In this document: positions 46,952-61,800 of the stretch, in pieces
Position numbering within the stretch: position 1 is the first letter of the stretch
How the letters are laid out: every line of letters starts with the position of its first letter
Made by a program: the position numbers and the translations under genes
The notes under the pieces: model-generated
What the model was told of the DNA's origin: nothing
Database searches by the model: none
The model's input: only the letters and a program-made list of their open reading frames with translations
DNA from: Metarhizium brunneum
Taxonomy: Eukaryota; Ascomycota; Sordariomycetes; Hypocreales; Clavicipitaceae
Direction of reading: 5' to 3'
DNA: 64,000 nucleotides
NCBI RefSeq assembly: GCF_013426205.1
Contig: NC_089425.1
Span: 2,046,001 to 2,110,000 of the forward strand

Positions 46952-48374
46952 ATGGTTCCGCCGGCATTGGTGATAGAAGGGAAAAGCTTCACGCTGCGCA
47001 GCGTGGTTGCGGGCCTTGCTGTTGGGACGGTCATTTGTGCGGCCAATGTTTACTTTGGACTACAGACTGGCTGGGTGTCAATAATGTCCATGCCGGCGAG
47101 TCTGATGGGTTTTGGAATTTTCAAAATATTGCGACCTCATTTGACCTTCCCGTTCTCTCCAGTCGAAAATGTCCTATTGCAAAGCGTTGCCTGTGGGATG
47201 GCTATAATGCCGCTTGGATGCGGCTTCGTTGGAGTGGTTTGGCCCCCCTTCCCTTTTGCTGACAACCACGAGATATATGGCAAATTGACGCGATAACTAC
47301 AGATTCCTGCTATGAGCTACCTATTGAAACCTGATGAACAAGGGCCTATATACCTCAGCACTATACAACTCATTATTTGGTCACTTGGGCTGTGCTATTT
47401 CGGAGTTGTATTTGCTGTACCTTTGTGAGATAAACCTCTCTAGCAACTATATCACTGTGACAAAATTTTGTCGAAAACAAGAAATAAAGCCTGGCTAACA
47501 GCCGAGATTGGTCCATATCCTTTCGTAGGAGGCAGCAGGTCATTATCCGAGAGCGACTAAAATTTCCCAGTGGTTTCAGCACTGCTGTCCTCATATCAGT
47601 GCTTCATGGCAAACTGTCTCAATCTTCCAAGCCAGAGAATCTAGATAGCGCCGCACGGGGTGGTTTTGCCAGCCTAGTTCCACGTACGGCTATTCAAGAC
47701 CTCGCTGTGCCAAATACCATTACTGATAGTGGTGCCGAGAATGACATCGAAACTCAAGCAGATCCGCCACCTGACTGCGCATCAAACATGGGACTGCTTC
47801 TCATTTGTTTCCTCATTTCTGGCTTCTTCACTATACTGACGTATTTCTTGCCTATCATGCGAAATCTTCCAATATTTGGTACTGTTGCCGCAAACACTTG
47901 GCTCTGGACATTGAACCCTAGCCTCGCTTATGTTGGCCAAGGTGTTATTATGGGCACTGAGACAACACTGCATATGACGTTGGGAGCCATTGTTGGTTGG
48001 GGTATCCTCAGTCCGTTGGCAAAATTCAAGGGCTGGGCTCCAGGGCCAGTGGATGACTGGGAACATGGCAGCAAAGGATGGATTGTCTGGGTATCCCTGG
48101 CCATCATGCTGGTAGATGCCGTCGTTAGCCTCGGTTATGTTGGATGCCGTTCTATTCCCTCCTTTCCAGGAATTAGATTCATTGAAAACTTCAGCAAAAG
48201 ACTACGCAAAGCAAGAGAACACATATTTGGAGATTCACCTCTTCAGTACACCCTGCTGCAGAATCAGGACGAAGACTTTCAGCCTCATACGCCAGACACC
48301 GCCAATGATACAATGGAGGCTAGTCGCGATGGTAACGACGACGTTGATAGAAATGACGATGGCGATGACGATGG

Positions 48375-48410
<36 letters not shown>

Positions 48411-49581
48411 TCCGGCGGATCAGCGTATTGGAGGGAGGTTGGTAGTCATCGGACTTATCACTTCCATTATATTATGCATTGGAACGACCCACTTCGTGTT
48501 CGGCGATCTTGTTCCTTTATACGCAACCGTTCTTGCTGTTTTCATTGCTTTACTTTTGAGCATAATGGGTGTACGGGCGCTCGGGGAAACAGATCTCAAC
48601 CCTGTTTCAGGAATCAGCAAGCTGGCCCAGCTTTTTTTCGCCCTTATCATTCCACAGTCTAACAAGTCCAGCGTCCTGATTAATCTTGTGGCTGGTGCAG
48701 TGGTAAGCCAATTCATTCCCTTGCCATATCCCTCATAGCACATGACTATCTGTGTTGCGATGTATAACGACATGACTGGAAATATTACTAACTTACACAC
48801 TAGTCAGAAGCAGTGAGTGTTGAAGTGCCATGCGTAATACTTTGTATCACCTAACCATGTCAGGGTGCATTGCAGGCCGGGGACCTCATGCAAGACCTCA
48901 AAACTGGGCATTTACTAGGGGCTGCCCCAAACGCCCAATTTTGGGGGCAAGTGATCGGTGCCACTGCTGGAGCGATCCTGAGTGCCTTCATTTACCGAAT
49001 TTACACATCGTAAGCATTTGTTTTGCCAGATCTACGATTTTAGGGTCCATCAACTAACAGACATGACTCTTCAGGGTCTATGCGATACCGGGAGACCTTT
49101 TTCAAGTCCCTACTGCTTATGTTTGGATATTCACAGCGAGGTTAGTTACGGGGCAAGGACTACCATATATGGCTAAAGAGTGGGCTCTGGGGGCAGGAAT
49201 TGTGTTTGCTGTTACAACATTGATTCGAACCGCTGGTGTGGACAAGTGGTGGCGCCCATATGTTCCGGGAGGCATCGCTGTGGCGGTCGGTACGTTTATA
49301 TATCTATGTACCAGGGCTGACAGGCTTACTAATTTTATTCAGGAATATATAATGTACCGTCATTTACCCTTGCTCGAGCGGTAGGCGGGATCATTTGTTG
49401 GTACTGGACAAGAATTCTAGGACGATCGAATGCACAGCTCATCATTCTCGCGTCGGTACGCCAGACTTAGCTCTGTTTATCTACTTGAACATGCTAACTT
49501 TTGAAGGGTTTTATTCTTGGAGAAGGGTTCTTGAGTATTGCGAACTTGATTCTCCAGGGCCTAAAGGTGCCGCATTTATAA
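46952..49581 (+). CDS. OPT-superfamily oligopeptide/metal-chelate transporter, with 9-nt microexon
   Basis: Eight exons (46952-47236, 47303-47424, 47529-48702, 48804-48812, 48864-49009, 49075-49289, 49343-49455, 49507-49581) give 712 residues. The protein is a polytopic OPT carrier of the YSL-like branch. Signatures include EGKSFTLRSVVAGL, YFGLQTGWVSIMSMPASLMG, the NPVSGISKLAQ segment, AGDLMQDLKTGHLLGAAP and WWRPYVPGGIAVAVG. Substrates in this branch are oligopeptides or metal-chelators. Exon 4 is only nine bases (Ser-Glu-Ala) but is needed to keep the conserved EAGALQAGDL block. A poly-Asp stretch lies in a cytoplasmic loop. The first intron's GTTTGG donor is weak. The N-terminus lacks the usual leader of several dozen residues, so a further upstream exon or a true truncation is possible. 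Confidence 0.85.
48356..48415 (+). repeat. GATGAC hexamer microsatellite encoding poly-Asp
   Basis: Tandem GAYGAC/GATGAC units inside the transporter exon 3 encode an Asp run of about 12 residues, preceded by DDGDDDGDDD. Because the unit is six bases, length changes would stay in frame. Confidence 0.8.
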
Positions 49582-49671
49582 CCAGTATGCCCCATAGATG
49601 TTACAGCCGCAGTCATCCAAGTCTGTAGGGGGGAAAGTTGTGCACCGTCCATCAAAATAGTAGATGGCTAT

Positions 49672-51445
<1,774 letters not shown>

Positions 51446-51795
51446 AGACTCCTTTGTTGGATATTGAAGAGAGCGCGGGCAGTATGCTTTCTATAGAAAG
51501 CTATGTCATATGTGTTGTGGACGAACGATGTCTTTTATTTGTGCTTTTATGTGATGTTCCTAGTTGGCTTTTGTAATATTGTCCTAGGGCCTTCACGAAT
51601 CGAGTTTTTTTTTTTTGGCCCGGCCCCCATTATTTTGCAAGTAGACCAGCGCTTACCCAAGCGGCTTGGCCTAAATTATACTTAAGGCACCTATCACATC
51701 GATTGACAGATGGGACCCGCGCTCACCAATGGTAGCGCCATGATGCAATTAGAGGGGTGGTCAATCAATATCGCTGTAGCGGTACAGCTTTCCCA
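51446..51795. other. intergenic, no gene seen
   Basis: The 350 bp between two minus-strand genes, with a T-run of 13 at about 51604-51616. It should contain the Uso1 3' region and PRMT3 promoter. Confidence 0.4.
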
Positions 51796-54700
51796 TCAAT
51801 CCACCTCGCCATCAGTATCGTCTGGGCCATCCTCTTCATCATCCTCGCCCTCGGACACATCCTCACCAAGCTTACGAAGCCGTGTCTGTGGTTTAGGGGT
51901 TGTTAGCTGGAGCCACTTTACTCTACCGAAAGATTTACCTTATAACGAGCGACTTTCTCCTCGAGGTCCCCAAATACTATGAGCAAATCATCGAGCTCAG
52001 TTTGAGCTGTTCTCTTGGCGCCTGATTCTTCTGACAGCGTTTTCTCAACCTGGCCAGTGAAAGCATTCACACAAATTAGCCTCTACTCATCAATTGGTCA
52101 TGTCTTCTGTCATCGCGAGCCAGACCATCGGGGCGAATAACTTACACGTTCAACTTTGCGCTGCAGCTCCTCGATCGTTGTCCTGGCTTTTTGAAGCTGC
52201 CCCTCTAAATCTGAATTCCGATTCTCTGCTTGTGTTTTCTGGTCAACCTCAATCGCCACCAGCCTGGAATTTTTCTCCTGGAGCTTTTGCAGTTCCAATG
52301 CCTTAGACTTATTGGCCTTGGTGCTTACATGTCAACATAGAATATCCATTCGGTATGTTATATGTAGTTGCCTCACCTTGATAATATCAACTTCAAGACG
52401 ATTCATAGATGCCTTGAGGTCTGCGACCTCTGCATCAGCTCGTAACCTGACGCGTTCAACTTCCGAGTGTGCGGACTGTTGAGCCTGAAGTAGCTCATTC
52501 TGATATTTGGCCTCTCTTGCTGCAAGCTGCGCTTGGAATGACGCAATATGGCGCTCCTGATCGGCCAATTTTGCTGAATGTTTTTGGGCCAGCCTTCTGC
52601 GGCCAGTGTTAGTATTGATGCATAGACATGAGTCCACCGGAGACGTACCGTAGCTGTTCTTCGTGACCACTCTCTGCATTATCGAAGGAGGCTTTGAGTT
52701 TAGATAACTCAATCGCGGCAGCTTCGCTGGATTGGCGATGTTCTGCCTCTCGGCTATTAAGAGCTTCCTCAAGCGATATTATTTTGGTTTTACTTTCCTG
52801 TAATGCACGATCCTTGTCTCCGACTTGGCTACGAAGAGAATCCACCAGCTCCCTGGATATCCCTTTCTGAACGCCGTTTGTCATGACAGAGATCTCGAGC
52901 TCTGGCGCCCTATCAATTGAGCGTCCAATCCGACTGTAGTTATCCTTGAAAAAGTCAACGAAAACCGAGTCAAAAAAGATATCTGGTAGGCTGTTCCCCA
53001 AAGACGGATGATGCTTCTGCGATGTGACTTCGAAATCACGCATAAGAGGATGACTCCGGAGTCGTGTCAGTCGCTCCAAAAATTGCTCTCTATCCAATCT
53101 TTTCGAAAGAATAGAGTGAAAACTGGTCCTTGAAAGTGGTGAATCTTTTGTTGAAAATTCATATACAACACCGAGAAGGAATGCACAAAGGCCTTGAATG
53201 AGGACCCCCTTAGCAGGAACAGCATGTGATATGGCCTGTATCAAGCTTTGAACGTTGCTTCCTTCAGCCAAAAAGTCGTTCACAGCATCGAGATCCTCAA
53301 AGGTCCAGCCTATCAGCAGCATCAAGTATCCAACTGAAATTCTAGCATCGTCATTACGTGTGATGCTGGTGATGAGATGAGCAGCAATCGTTTGTATACT
53401 CGTGACGACCTCCTCATCTTTAGACGAGTCTCCTTCTGTGACTTGAAGCAGCCTTGCCTTTGCGGTAGGGTTATCATGTAGCAAATGGAACGCGATGACG
53501 GAGGCAAACCATTGGCGGTAAGGGTCACGGGCAAGTGCCGCAGCATCTGGTCGTAGGAGAACTGTCAGGATATTGGCAGATTCTTCAGCTGCTGCCATAT
53601 ATCCGTCGATTGCCCTGGATAAAAAATGAAGCCTGACCTCGGAGTGGTTCGAAAAGTATGCCTTCAAGCACTCGCAAGCCGAAAACCGAAGGTCAAATGC
53701 TGACTGATCAAACGAGTTGAGTGTCAAATCCAGCAAGCCATCGATTACATAGGTCTTCGCTGCGAGTGTAGAACTTGCATCCTCCCCTGTGTCAACAAGT
53801 AACGGAGCGGGCACCATCAATTGAGCAAAGGTTTCCTGGAGAGGCTTTGCGTCCCGAATCATATCACCACAAGTATTTAATGCCTACGTATAATTGTCGG
53901 TTAAGATATAGTCACCCATAAAACGGTGCAAGTCCATTTTCTTACCTCTGCCTTAATAGTGACTTGGCCTTCCTCGCGAGAAAATGCTAACTGAAGAATA
54001 TTATAAACAAGCCCCTGCTTCCAAAAGGCCTGCTGATTCTGCGAGACGCCCGCTGAACCTGAAAGTAGAAAAAGACGAAGGACGGCGAGGAATGCGTACA
54101 CATTCCGGTTACGCTGTGCCTGGGCCCATACCGCAATATCGGCATTGGACAGTTGTGCCTGCAGCAGGCCTTCCAACAAACTAGCCAACTTTGAGATGCA
54201 ACCGGATTCCCGAAAGAGGGATTGGTTGGAAGCATTCCGACGTAAAAGATTTGCTAGAAGAATTAAACAGTCTTCGACGGTTCTGCCACCCTGGGTTAGC
54301 GAGCCGTCGGCTGCCACAATAGCAAATATTCGCTCGAATGCATTTTCGAACGCCACCAGTTTTTGTATTTCCGTGGATGTGGGCGTGAGAGCTATGAGCA
54401 GGCTGACACACTCGTTCCGCACGGCCTCACGTTGGTCGTCGAGAGTAGCAACGAGCCTGCTTATACCTAAAGGTGCAGTGAAAATGCATTCTTCAGTTCT
54501 TTCGGTCCGGGCTGACAGTATAGCTGCGAGCAATTGCAACGAGTACAGGCGCGAGTAAAAGTCGTTCGATTCCACGAAGTCTAACAGAAGTGTTATGTTC
54601 TCCTGACGCTGAGTAAATTCGTCAGCAAGCCAAAGAACCACTTCGTCGGAAGCCTCAGGGCTGCTCTCATTGGGGCTAAATAGCATCAGCAGCGTTTCCA

Positions 54701-54929
54701 AGACGATTTTGACAGTGTCGACATCGTCGCCGTCCTTAGCCAAACTCCCAATGAGACATCTTAATGCGCCAGAGGCCACTGATGCCGGGAAATCTTTAGC
54801 AAAGCTCCGTAAGCCCAGTATTGCCGCTCGTCGATCTTCGAGAAGGGTTGCCGAGTTAAGACGGCCGCTGTAAACTGTTATGGTTTCGCTAACGGACTGT
54901 TTGGCTGGTGTCGTTGAAATCGAAAACAT
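51796..54929 (-). CDS. uso1: Uso1/p115-type vesicle tethering factor
   Basis: Six exons (53946-54929, 52649-53883, 52377-52596, 52146-52316, 51939-52049, 51796-51885) give 936 residues. Uso1 tethers ER-derived vesicles to the Golgi. The head (residues 1-650) is an armadillo-like repeat fold beginning MFSISTTPAKQSVSETI and containing LLEDRRAAILGLRSFA, GWTFEDLDAVNDFLAEGSN and the DFFKDNYSRIGRSIDRAP boundary. A long coiled coil follows, cut by introns, and the tail is acidic (SEGEDDEEDGPDDTDGEVD). Phases agree at all five introns. The protein is far shorter than yeast Uso1 (about 1790 residues) but typical of filamentous fungi and p115. An upstream in-frame TTG was rejected in favour of ATG 54929. 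Confidence 0.95.
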
Positions 54930-55555
54930 GTTGCGGTCGTGCAATGCGCCATTGAGCAATGCAAACGCGCCGATTCTAAGGGCGTGCTTTGAATCTTAAG
55001 CTGAGAAGTCGAGTGTGGGTTGGCTGCGAAAGCAAAGGACAGCAAACATGGTCTTTCCACACTTTGGTACGGAGTAGAAGTCACGTTGTATGTTTGCCCC
55101 TGTTAACATACCAGACGGATGTACGTACTACAATAATGGGGTCCAAAGTACTAGCTGGAGTTTGACCTTGGGCCCACGAGCTTTGTGGCCATCGAGTCAA
55201 GTTGGTACCTGAGTGGCCCAGGTTTGTCTTAGCCAGATCAATTGATGAGCTTCAATGCCCAAGTGCCCAAGTGGTAGGTGGTACTCCGTACTTTAAAGGT
55301 ACTTAAGCACCTAACGCTTTCTTGCAGCGACATTAGGAATATGCGGCTCCACACCACCTTTTAGTCCTGATGACATAATCATAAGTACTTAGGTACTTCA
55401 ACCTGGCAATTGTTCATTGATAGTGAATGCGCTGGCGACTAATGGGGAAAATTTCAGTTATCGTACAATCCTCACTGTTGTGCGTGTCCTACACGAACCC
55501 ATCGACAAAAATAGCATCGCAATTGACTGCTTTTAAATTCCTCATTGCCGTCAAG
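54930..55555. promoter_or_regulatory. divergent promoter, Uso1 / Rat1
   Basis: The 626 bp between diverging genes. It has palindromic tracts at 55310-55330 and 55385-55400 and two TACGGAGTA/TACTCCGTA motifs (55068-55076; 55282-55290). No coding frame is convincing, although the frame of Rat1 is open for 43 codons upstream of its ATG. Confidence 0.5.
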
Positions 55556-58470
55556 ATGGGTATCCCAGCTGCCTTTCGATGGCTCTCCAACAAATATCCC
55601 AAGATCATCTCACCGGTGATTGAAGACCAACCGGTTGTAATGCCGGATGGTTCTATTGTACCTGTTGATACGAGTAGTCGCAATCCGAATGGCGAGGAAT
55701 TCGATAACCTCTACCTTGATATGAACGGCATCGTTCATCCTTGTTCACATCCGGAAGACAAACCCGCGCCTGAGGATGAGGAGGCAATGATGCTCGAGGT
55801 ATTCAAGTATACAGACCGTGTCGTCAACATGGTTAGACCTCGGAAGCTCCTCATGATTGCTGTTGGTATGTAATTCTCCTACACACGGGCCAGCCCATAC
55901 TGACGAAGATTTTCTTCTAGATGGTGTTGCACCTCGCGCCAAAATGAACCAGCAACGCTCTCGACGGTTCCGATCCGCGCAAGATGCCAAAGAAAAGGAA
56001 GAGAATAAGAAGGAGCTGCTGAAACTTGTGAAACAACAAAACGGCGGAGTTCTGCCGCCGGATCACATCGAAAGTGTCGCCAAGAAAGTTTTCGACAACA
56101 ACTCCATCACACCGGGTACACCTTTCATGGATATATTGGCCGTGAGCTTGCGGTATTGGTGCCAATATAAACTAAACACGGATCCAGCCTGGGCTAAAAT
56201 GAAGGTCTTGATTTCTGATGCCACAGTCCCGGGCGAGGGCGAGCACAAAATCATGTCCTTTATTCGGTCTCAGAGAGCATCGCCGGAATACGACCCCAAT
56301 ACCCGTCATGTTATCTATGGGCTGGATGCTGATCTAATCATGCTAGGCTTAGCAACACACGAGCCGCACTTTCGAGTTCTTCGAGAAGATGTATTCTTTC
56401 AGGAAGGAAGGGCTAGAACATGCCAGCTGTGCGGACAAAAAGGACATGAAGCACGGAATTGCCGAGGCGAGGCAAAAGAGAAGGCGGACGATGTCGATGA
56501 CAAGCCTGGCAATGTTACACTCAAGCCCTTCATCTGGCTACACGTTTCGGTGCTGCGGGAGTATCTCGCAGCTGAATTAGCCGTTCCTGGATTACCATTT
56601 CGATTCGATCTGGAGCGGGCGATTGATGATTGGGTCTTCATGTGCTGCTTTGTCGGAAACGATTTTCTTCCACATCTGCCAGCCTTGGAGATCCGAGAGC
56701 ATGGCATTGATACCTTGACAACCATCTGGAGAAATAATTTGCCAACCATGGGCGGTTATGTTACAAAAGACGGACACATAGATCTAGAAAGGGCACAGCG
56801 AATTTTGGATGGTCTTGCAAAGCAAGAAGACGAGATATTCAAGCGTCGAAAAGAGCAAGAAGACCGCCGTGAGGCAAACGCAAAGCGGAGAAAGCTGCAA
56901 CAGAACAACAACTCATATCGCGGAAGCCGCGGAAGCCTTGCTGAAGACCGCAAATATGGTCACCACGATCCATCTCAGGGACTGCCTCTTTATCCTATCT
57001 CCTCATACCCTAAGGAACCACCTCGAGCTATCACTCATGATATGGTGGTGAATAAGAGCTCTGCTCAAGCCGCGAATGTTGCCAACAAAAGCGCCGCAAG
57101 CATCATTAAGGACCAAATACGAGAAGCGAATCGACATGGTTCTGTCACGACTGAGCCCGAGGCTTCATCTTCCATCTTGGGCAAGCGTAAAGCGGAATCC
57201 CAGTCGGACACGGAAACGGCCAATACAAACACTGAAGTCGGCACTGTGCAAGCTAGTAAAGCAGAGCATCCAGCGTCAGCGGAAGACCATGTTGACACAG
57301 TCCGCTTGTGGGAGGATGGGTACGCCGATAGGTATTACCAGCAGAAGTTTCACCGCAGTCCCGATGATATCTCTTTTCGACACGAGGTAGCTCGGGCGTA
57401 TGTTGAGGGGCTGGCTTGGGTCCTCCTATACTATTTTCAGGGCTGTCCTTCGTGGGAGTGGTACTACCCGTATCACTACGCCCCGTTTGCAGCGGATTTT
57501 AAAGACCTTGCGAACATGGATATCGTCTTCGAGAAGGGGAGGGTGTCCAAACCGTTCGAGCAGCTGATGAGTGTCTTGCCAGCAGCCTCACGCCACGCCC
57601 TCCCTGAAGTTTTTCACCCCTTGATGACAGATGAGGACAGCGAAATAATTGACTTTTATCCTGAAGATTTCGAAGTAGATCTGAATGGGAAAAAGATGGC
57701 ATGGCAAGGTGTCGCCTTGCTACCGTTCATTGACATGCCCAGACTGCTGGCCGCTGTGCAGACCAAGTACCCACTTCTAAGCTCTGCAGAGGCCGCGAGG
57801 AATGCTACGGGAAGAGATGTGCTTCTGTTGTCGGACAACAACGGGAGCATGTATGACGATATTTTAACCAAATTTTATTCTAAACGACAAGAATGCTCCA
57901 AATTCAAGCTGAATCCGAAAAACAGTGATGGCTTGTCGGGGAAAGTTGAGAAGCGGGATGATTATGTCCCACACGGAGCGCTGCAGTATCCTCTAGCAAG
58001 GGGTGCCATGCCGAACTTGGACTATGATAAGTCTGTTAGGTAAGCCTTGCCCAGTGTGCAGATTGAACAGTTTGAACAGAATATAACGAAGAACGCTAGC
58101 TAACGAACGCCCAACACTTTGCAGCGTCTACTATGATATGCCTCAAACATATCAAACCCATAAATCAATGTTGTTACGAGGAGCAAATCTTCCGCCTCCT
58201 GCGCTTACCCCCAGTGATGTGGAAGTTATTCGGGGTAAATCAAGGCGGGGGGGTCCTGGGGGTCCTGGGTATGGATATGGAGGAGGGCAGTACAATAGTG
58301 ATAGACGAAGAGGTCCTAGGGCTCCTAATTTTGCGCCACAGGCCCCATGGCGCCCACCGCCTCCTGGTGGCCGCGGCTTTGGGATAGGAGTTCCGCCGCC
58401 GCCGCCGCCAGCATATGGTGGTAACCAATCGAGATATCAGGGGTGGAATAATAACGTGCGTAGGTGGTAG
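55556..58470 (+). CDS. rat1: nuclear 5'-3' exoribonuclease Rat1/Xrn2
   Basis: Exons 55556-55865, 55921-58039 and 58125-58470 encode 924 residues, the usual fungal Rat1 length. It degrades 5'-monophosphate RNA in the nucleus, in rRNA/snoRNA processing and torpedo termination. The catalytic N-terminus starts [15 protein letters not shown] and has the acidic active-site motifs [54 protein letters not shown] and [16 protein letters not shown] zinc knuckle ([14 protein letters not shown]), normal in nuclear Rat1 but not cytoplasmic Xrn1, sits at about residue 265. The C-terminus is a Gly/Pro-rich tail ([23 protein letters not shown]) ending NVRRW. The last intron restores Ser. It is divergent from Uso1. 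Confidence 0.97.
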
Positions 58471-58861
58471 GTAGGTTGGGATATGAAGGGTGCTGTGATT
58501 TTAATTGTTTTTTTTTTTTTCGGTAATAAAAAAAACCAGAGGAATATAATCCACTAAAATTATCCTTGAAAAAATCGCTGAGTGGTAAAGAAATTAATAA
58601 AATTTTCCTAAAAACCGCTTATAGATTTTTTTTTAAAAAAAAAAAAAACAAGAGTGGTTTGTTGTGGAGAAAAAAAATTATACTGCAGGAAAAAAAAAAC
58701 CAACTATAAAATTTTTTTCAGCCGTGCGTCAGTGGACATTACTTATTTATTTTACTACTTTCATTTAATGCTAAAAAAAAAATTCAACCGCTATTTCGTA
58801 ATAATCTATTGACTTTATCGCTAAAAAGCTGTCCCCTTTTTATTATTATTAAAAAAAACAG
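58471..58861. other. homopolymer-rich AT intergenic block
   Basis: The 391 bp between the stop codons of convergent rat1 and the NRPS-like gene. It consists of repeated runs of 7-14 A or T (for example at about 58506-58519 and 58626-58648), with little else. It probably contains the 3' ends of both genes. The base composition is quite unlike the surrounding coding DNA. Confidence 0.6.
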
Positions 58862-61800
58862 TTATTTTGTTCTATGTCCACTGTATCTAGTCGCTGGCCA
58901 GCCCTGCATTGTCCAATTGTTTTCTACCGTATCACCACCCATAATTAGTGTGTGCTCGAGCAGGCAGCTATCGTCTTTCATCTTTGCCCCGCTGAGCAGC
59001 CGGCTGCCAGTTCGTAAAACGCAACGGTTCCCAATTTCTAAGCGATTGAGATCGAATTTACCACGTGTGTTAATATGAGCAACGACACTGGCGTCATCTA
59101 CGGTCACCCTGTCGCCAAGAGTGATTAGATCTGGCTCAGTAAACATTAAGTTCGGGCGGCCATTTGCAAACAACGCGCAGTCGTTTCCGATTTTAGCACC
59201 CAGGGCTCGAAAGTACAGGACTATCCAGTTTGTGCCAGTCAAGAGACCAAGAATGCCCTGGCCACGATAACAGTGTTTGCGGAGCCTTTCAATGCTTAGG
59301 AAGAGCTGCCACCGTTGGCAGTACGGTGACTTGTCCCAGTCATAATTGCCAGGCTGTCGCCAACCAATCAATACCCACTTTGATGCTATGACAATACAAA
59401 GTGTCAAAATAGCTTGAAGCGATGTCAGTATAGCAAAGACAAGTGTACACAAGCTAAACAGCACCCCGGTCTCGTAAAGGATGCTGTTGTTTCGAGCAAT
59501 GAACCGATTCATAAGATAGTCCACCAACTGAATCGAAGAGATGTTTGGTATGTTCCAGTAGAAAGCAGTAAATACGGTCATAAACGAAGAATAGCAGAAG
59601 ATGGCGAAGGGTCCAAGAACACAATATGGAGCCAGCTTTAGATAGAAAGCCTTCCCAAACGGCGAGATTGTTTCAGGGACGCGCGACTCGTCGTCCGTAT
59701 CACCACCACCACCACCACTAGTCTGGAAAGACTCCATGTTCTCCGATGTGTGCGACTCGGTTAAAGTGTCGTCACTGCTTATACGTTGGATTCGCGTTCC
59801 TGGTGACAGTGTCTTGGAAATGCTTCGGTTACCGACCAAAGTATCGTCGCTGCCCAGATGACGGATCCTTTGTCGGGGGTTCTGCTTCGCTCTGTCTCCC
59901 GCTGATAAACATATGGCATCGCGTCCTTTCGATCCTACGTATGTAGCACCAGCCTTATATTTCTTGTTTCTGCTTGTCAAGGCACCAGATCCCATCGTGG
60001 TTCGCTCGCCAATATCTACTCCGGGAAGGAGACAGACTCTATCTGCAATCATAGCGCCGTCCCTAATTACAATGGGCTCAGACCCCATGCCATCAGATGT
60101 TATGAGATGTGCTCGAGAGCCGAATACCACATCATTGCCCACATCGAGTAGGTGATAGTCGCCGATGCTAGGTCCGGTTCCCGGCCAGTAAACTCGTTTA
60201 CCAATCTTACTCCCCAGCATACGCAGCGCAATCGACGTCGCTTCGTAGTGTTGACCAAACATTGCCGTCATATCACGCAGTCGAGAAGCGGGCAAAAGGC
60301 TCTTCATCAGATTTGCTCGCCAGGTCGAAATGGTACCGTCATGTTCTGTCTGGTGGAGCAGACTGGGCTTCCCAAATATCGCATCCAGAACAAGTTTGAC
60401 GGATATCGAGAACGCGAATACGATAAAGGGGCTGAAAAAAGACCTCAGAATCAAAGCGAGATAGTGAAATGCAACACGTCTGGGTTCCGTAAACCAATCC
60501 AGCATGTTTCGAATCGGCGTACCAGCAACCGCAGGCTTCTGAACAACCATGCCAACCAACCCTCCAATCCAAGGCGTGAGAGACAAGAACCAAGATATCA
60601 GCCGCAAGGGTGTAGTAAGCAGAATCGTCAGCAGCCAGTGAGGTCGTGGTACCGTACCCTGTGAAAGGTGTCGGTTTTCTTCGTCCGCATCCTGCAACTC
60701 CCAACTTGAAGAGTTTGGTCCAATGCACGTGTTTGGGGGGACTTCCGTGCCGGCCGCTACGATGGATGATGTTCCAACAGAAGACCGCTCTCCGATAGTG
60801 ATTTTTCCTAGATACATGGATGTGTTTCCTTCGGCTGCAAAGGGTCGGCATATGCAGCGACTCAGGACGGCGCTGTCGCGGATATCTAGAAGATCCCACT
60901 CCCCCAATGATGCTCCGGCAAGCTTGACATTCTTTCCAATTCTCGCACCCATGAGTTTACAGTACCACGTCTGGGTCGTATCATTCAAGCCGAACCACCC
61001 TTTGCCAGTGACACTGACGACCTTCTGGACCATCCACCATCTCGTATGATATGACCCCCACATCGGGTAGAGGCCTTCACGATACCGGCCTATGATGATC
61101 CACTTGGCAAGGATACCTACGAAGGGAGCGACAAGCCTGACGACCATTCTAGAAAATAGAATACTCAGTGTGAGATTGAGGAGCCGGCCGGGAGCAGTTG
61201 TATTGGTTGGCCAACCCTGCGTACAGCTAAACGCCACGATAAATATGGTCCATTGGAAAGCGCGGCGTAGCGGATACAAGATGACGAGGGGGATCAGTTG
61301 AATCGCCATCAGGAATGGATTTGTCGAGCTGTTCGTTTTTGTACATCCAACGACTTCGTCTTCAGTCCCGCTAGCTATGCTTGTTGGCGCAACCTTGTCC
61401 ACGTAGGCCGAAATGGCTTGAATAGAGCCAGAGTTAAAAATGACGTTGATGGGAATCTGAATGCCGAATTCGCTCCTCACAGCTGAAGAAAGACGGCCGG
61501 CACGGAGAGAGTCGCCACCAAGACTGAAAAAATCGATGTCTCTGGGCAACTGAGCAGGGTGGCAATAGAGCATATTCGCAAACACTTTGGCCACCTTTCC
61601 CTCTGTTGAATCGGCCAGCTTGTCCATAGACGCCTCAAGCAATCTATCCACCACAACCTGGAGTTTGTCATCGTCCACTCGTCCTCCATCATCGGCAGGA
61701 AGCGGCTCTTCTAGTAAGTGAACTGTTTCCGGTACCATGTAGTTATGAAGGGAGCCACAGAGATGTTCTTTCAGGTCTGTCGCGAACGCCGTGGAAGGCG

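Noticed and set aside
46952..49581. The OPT transporter at first looked like a frameshifted pseudogene, with its motifs in several frames.
   Set aside because: Seven short introns with usable GT and AG sites restore one frame through every conserved block, so it is treated as intact.
56399..56749. Minus-strand open frame of 116 codons within rat1.
   Set aside because: It is antisense to the catalytic core of Rat1, where codon constraint explains it.
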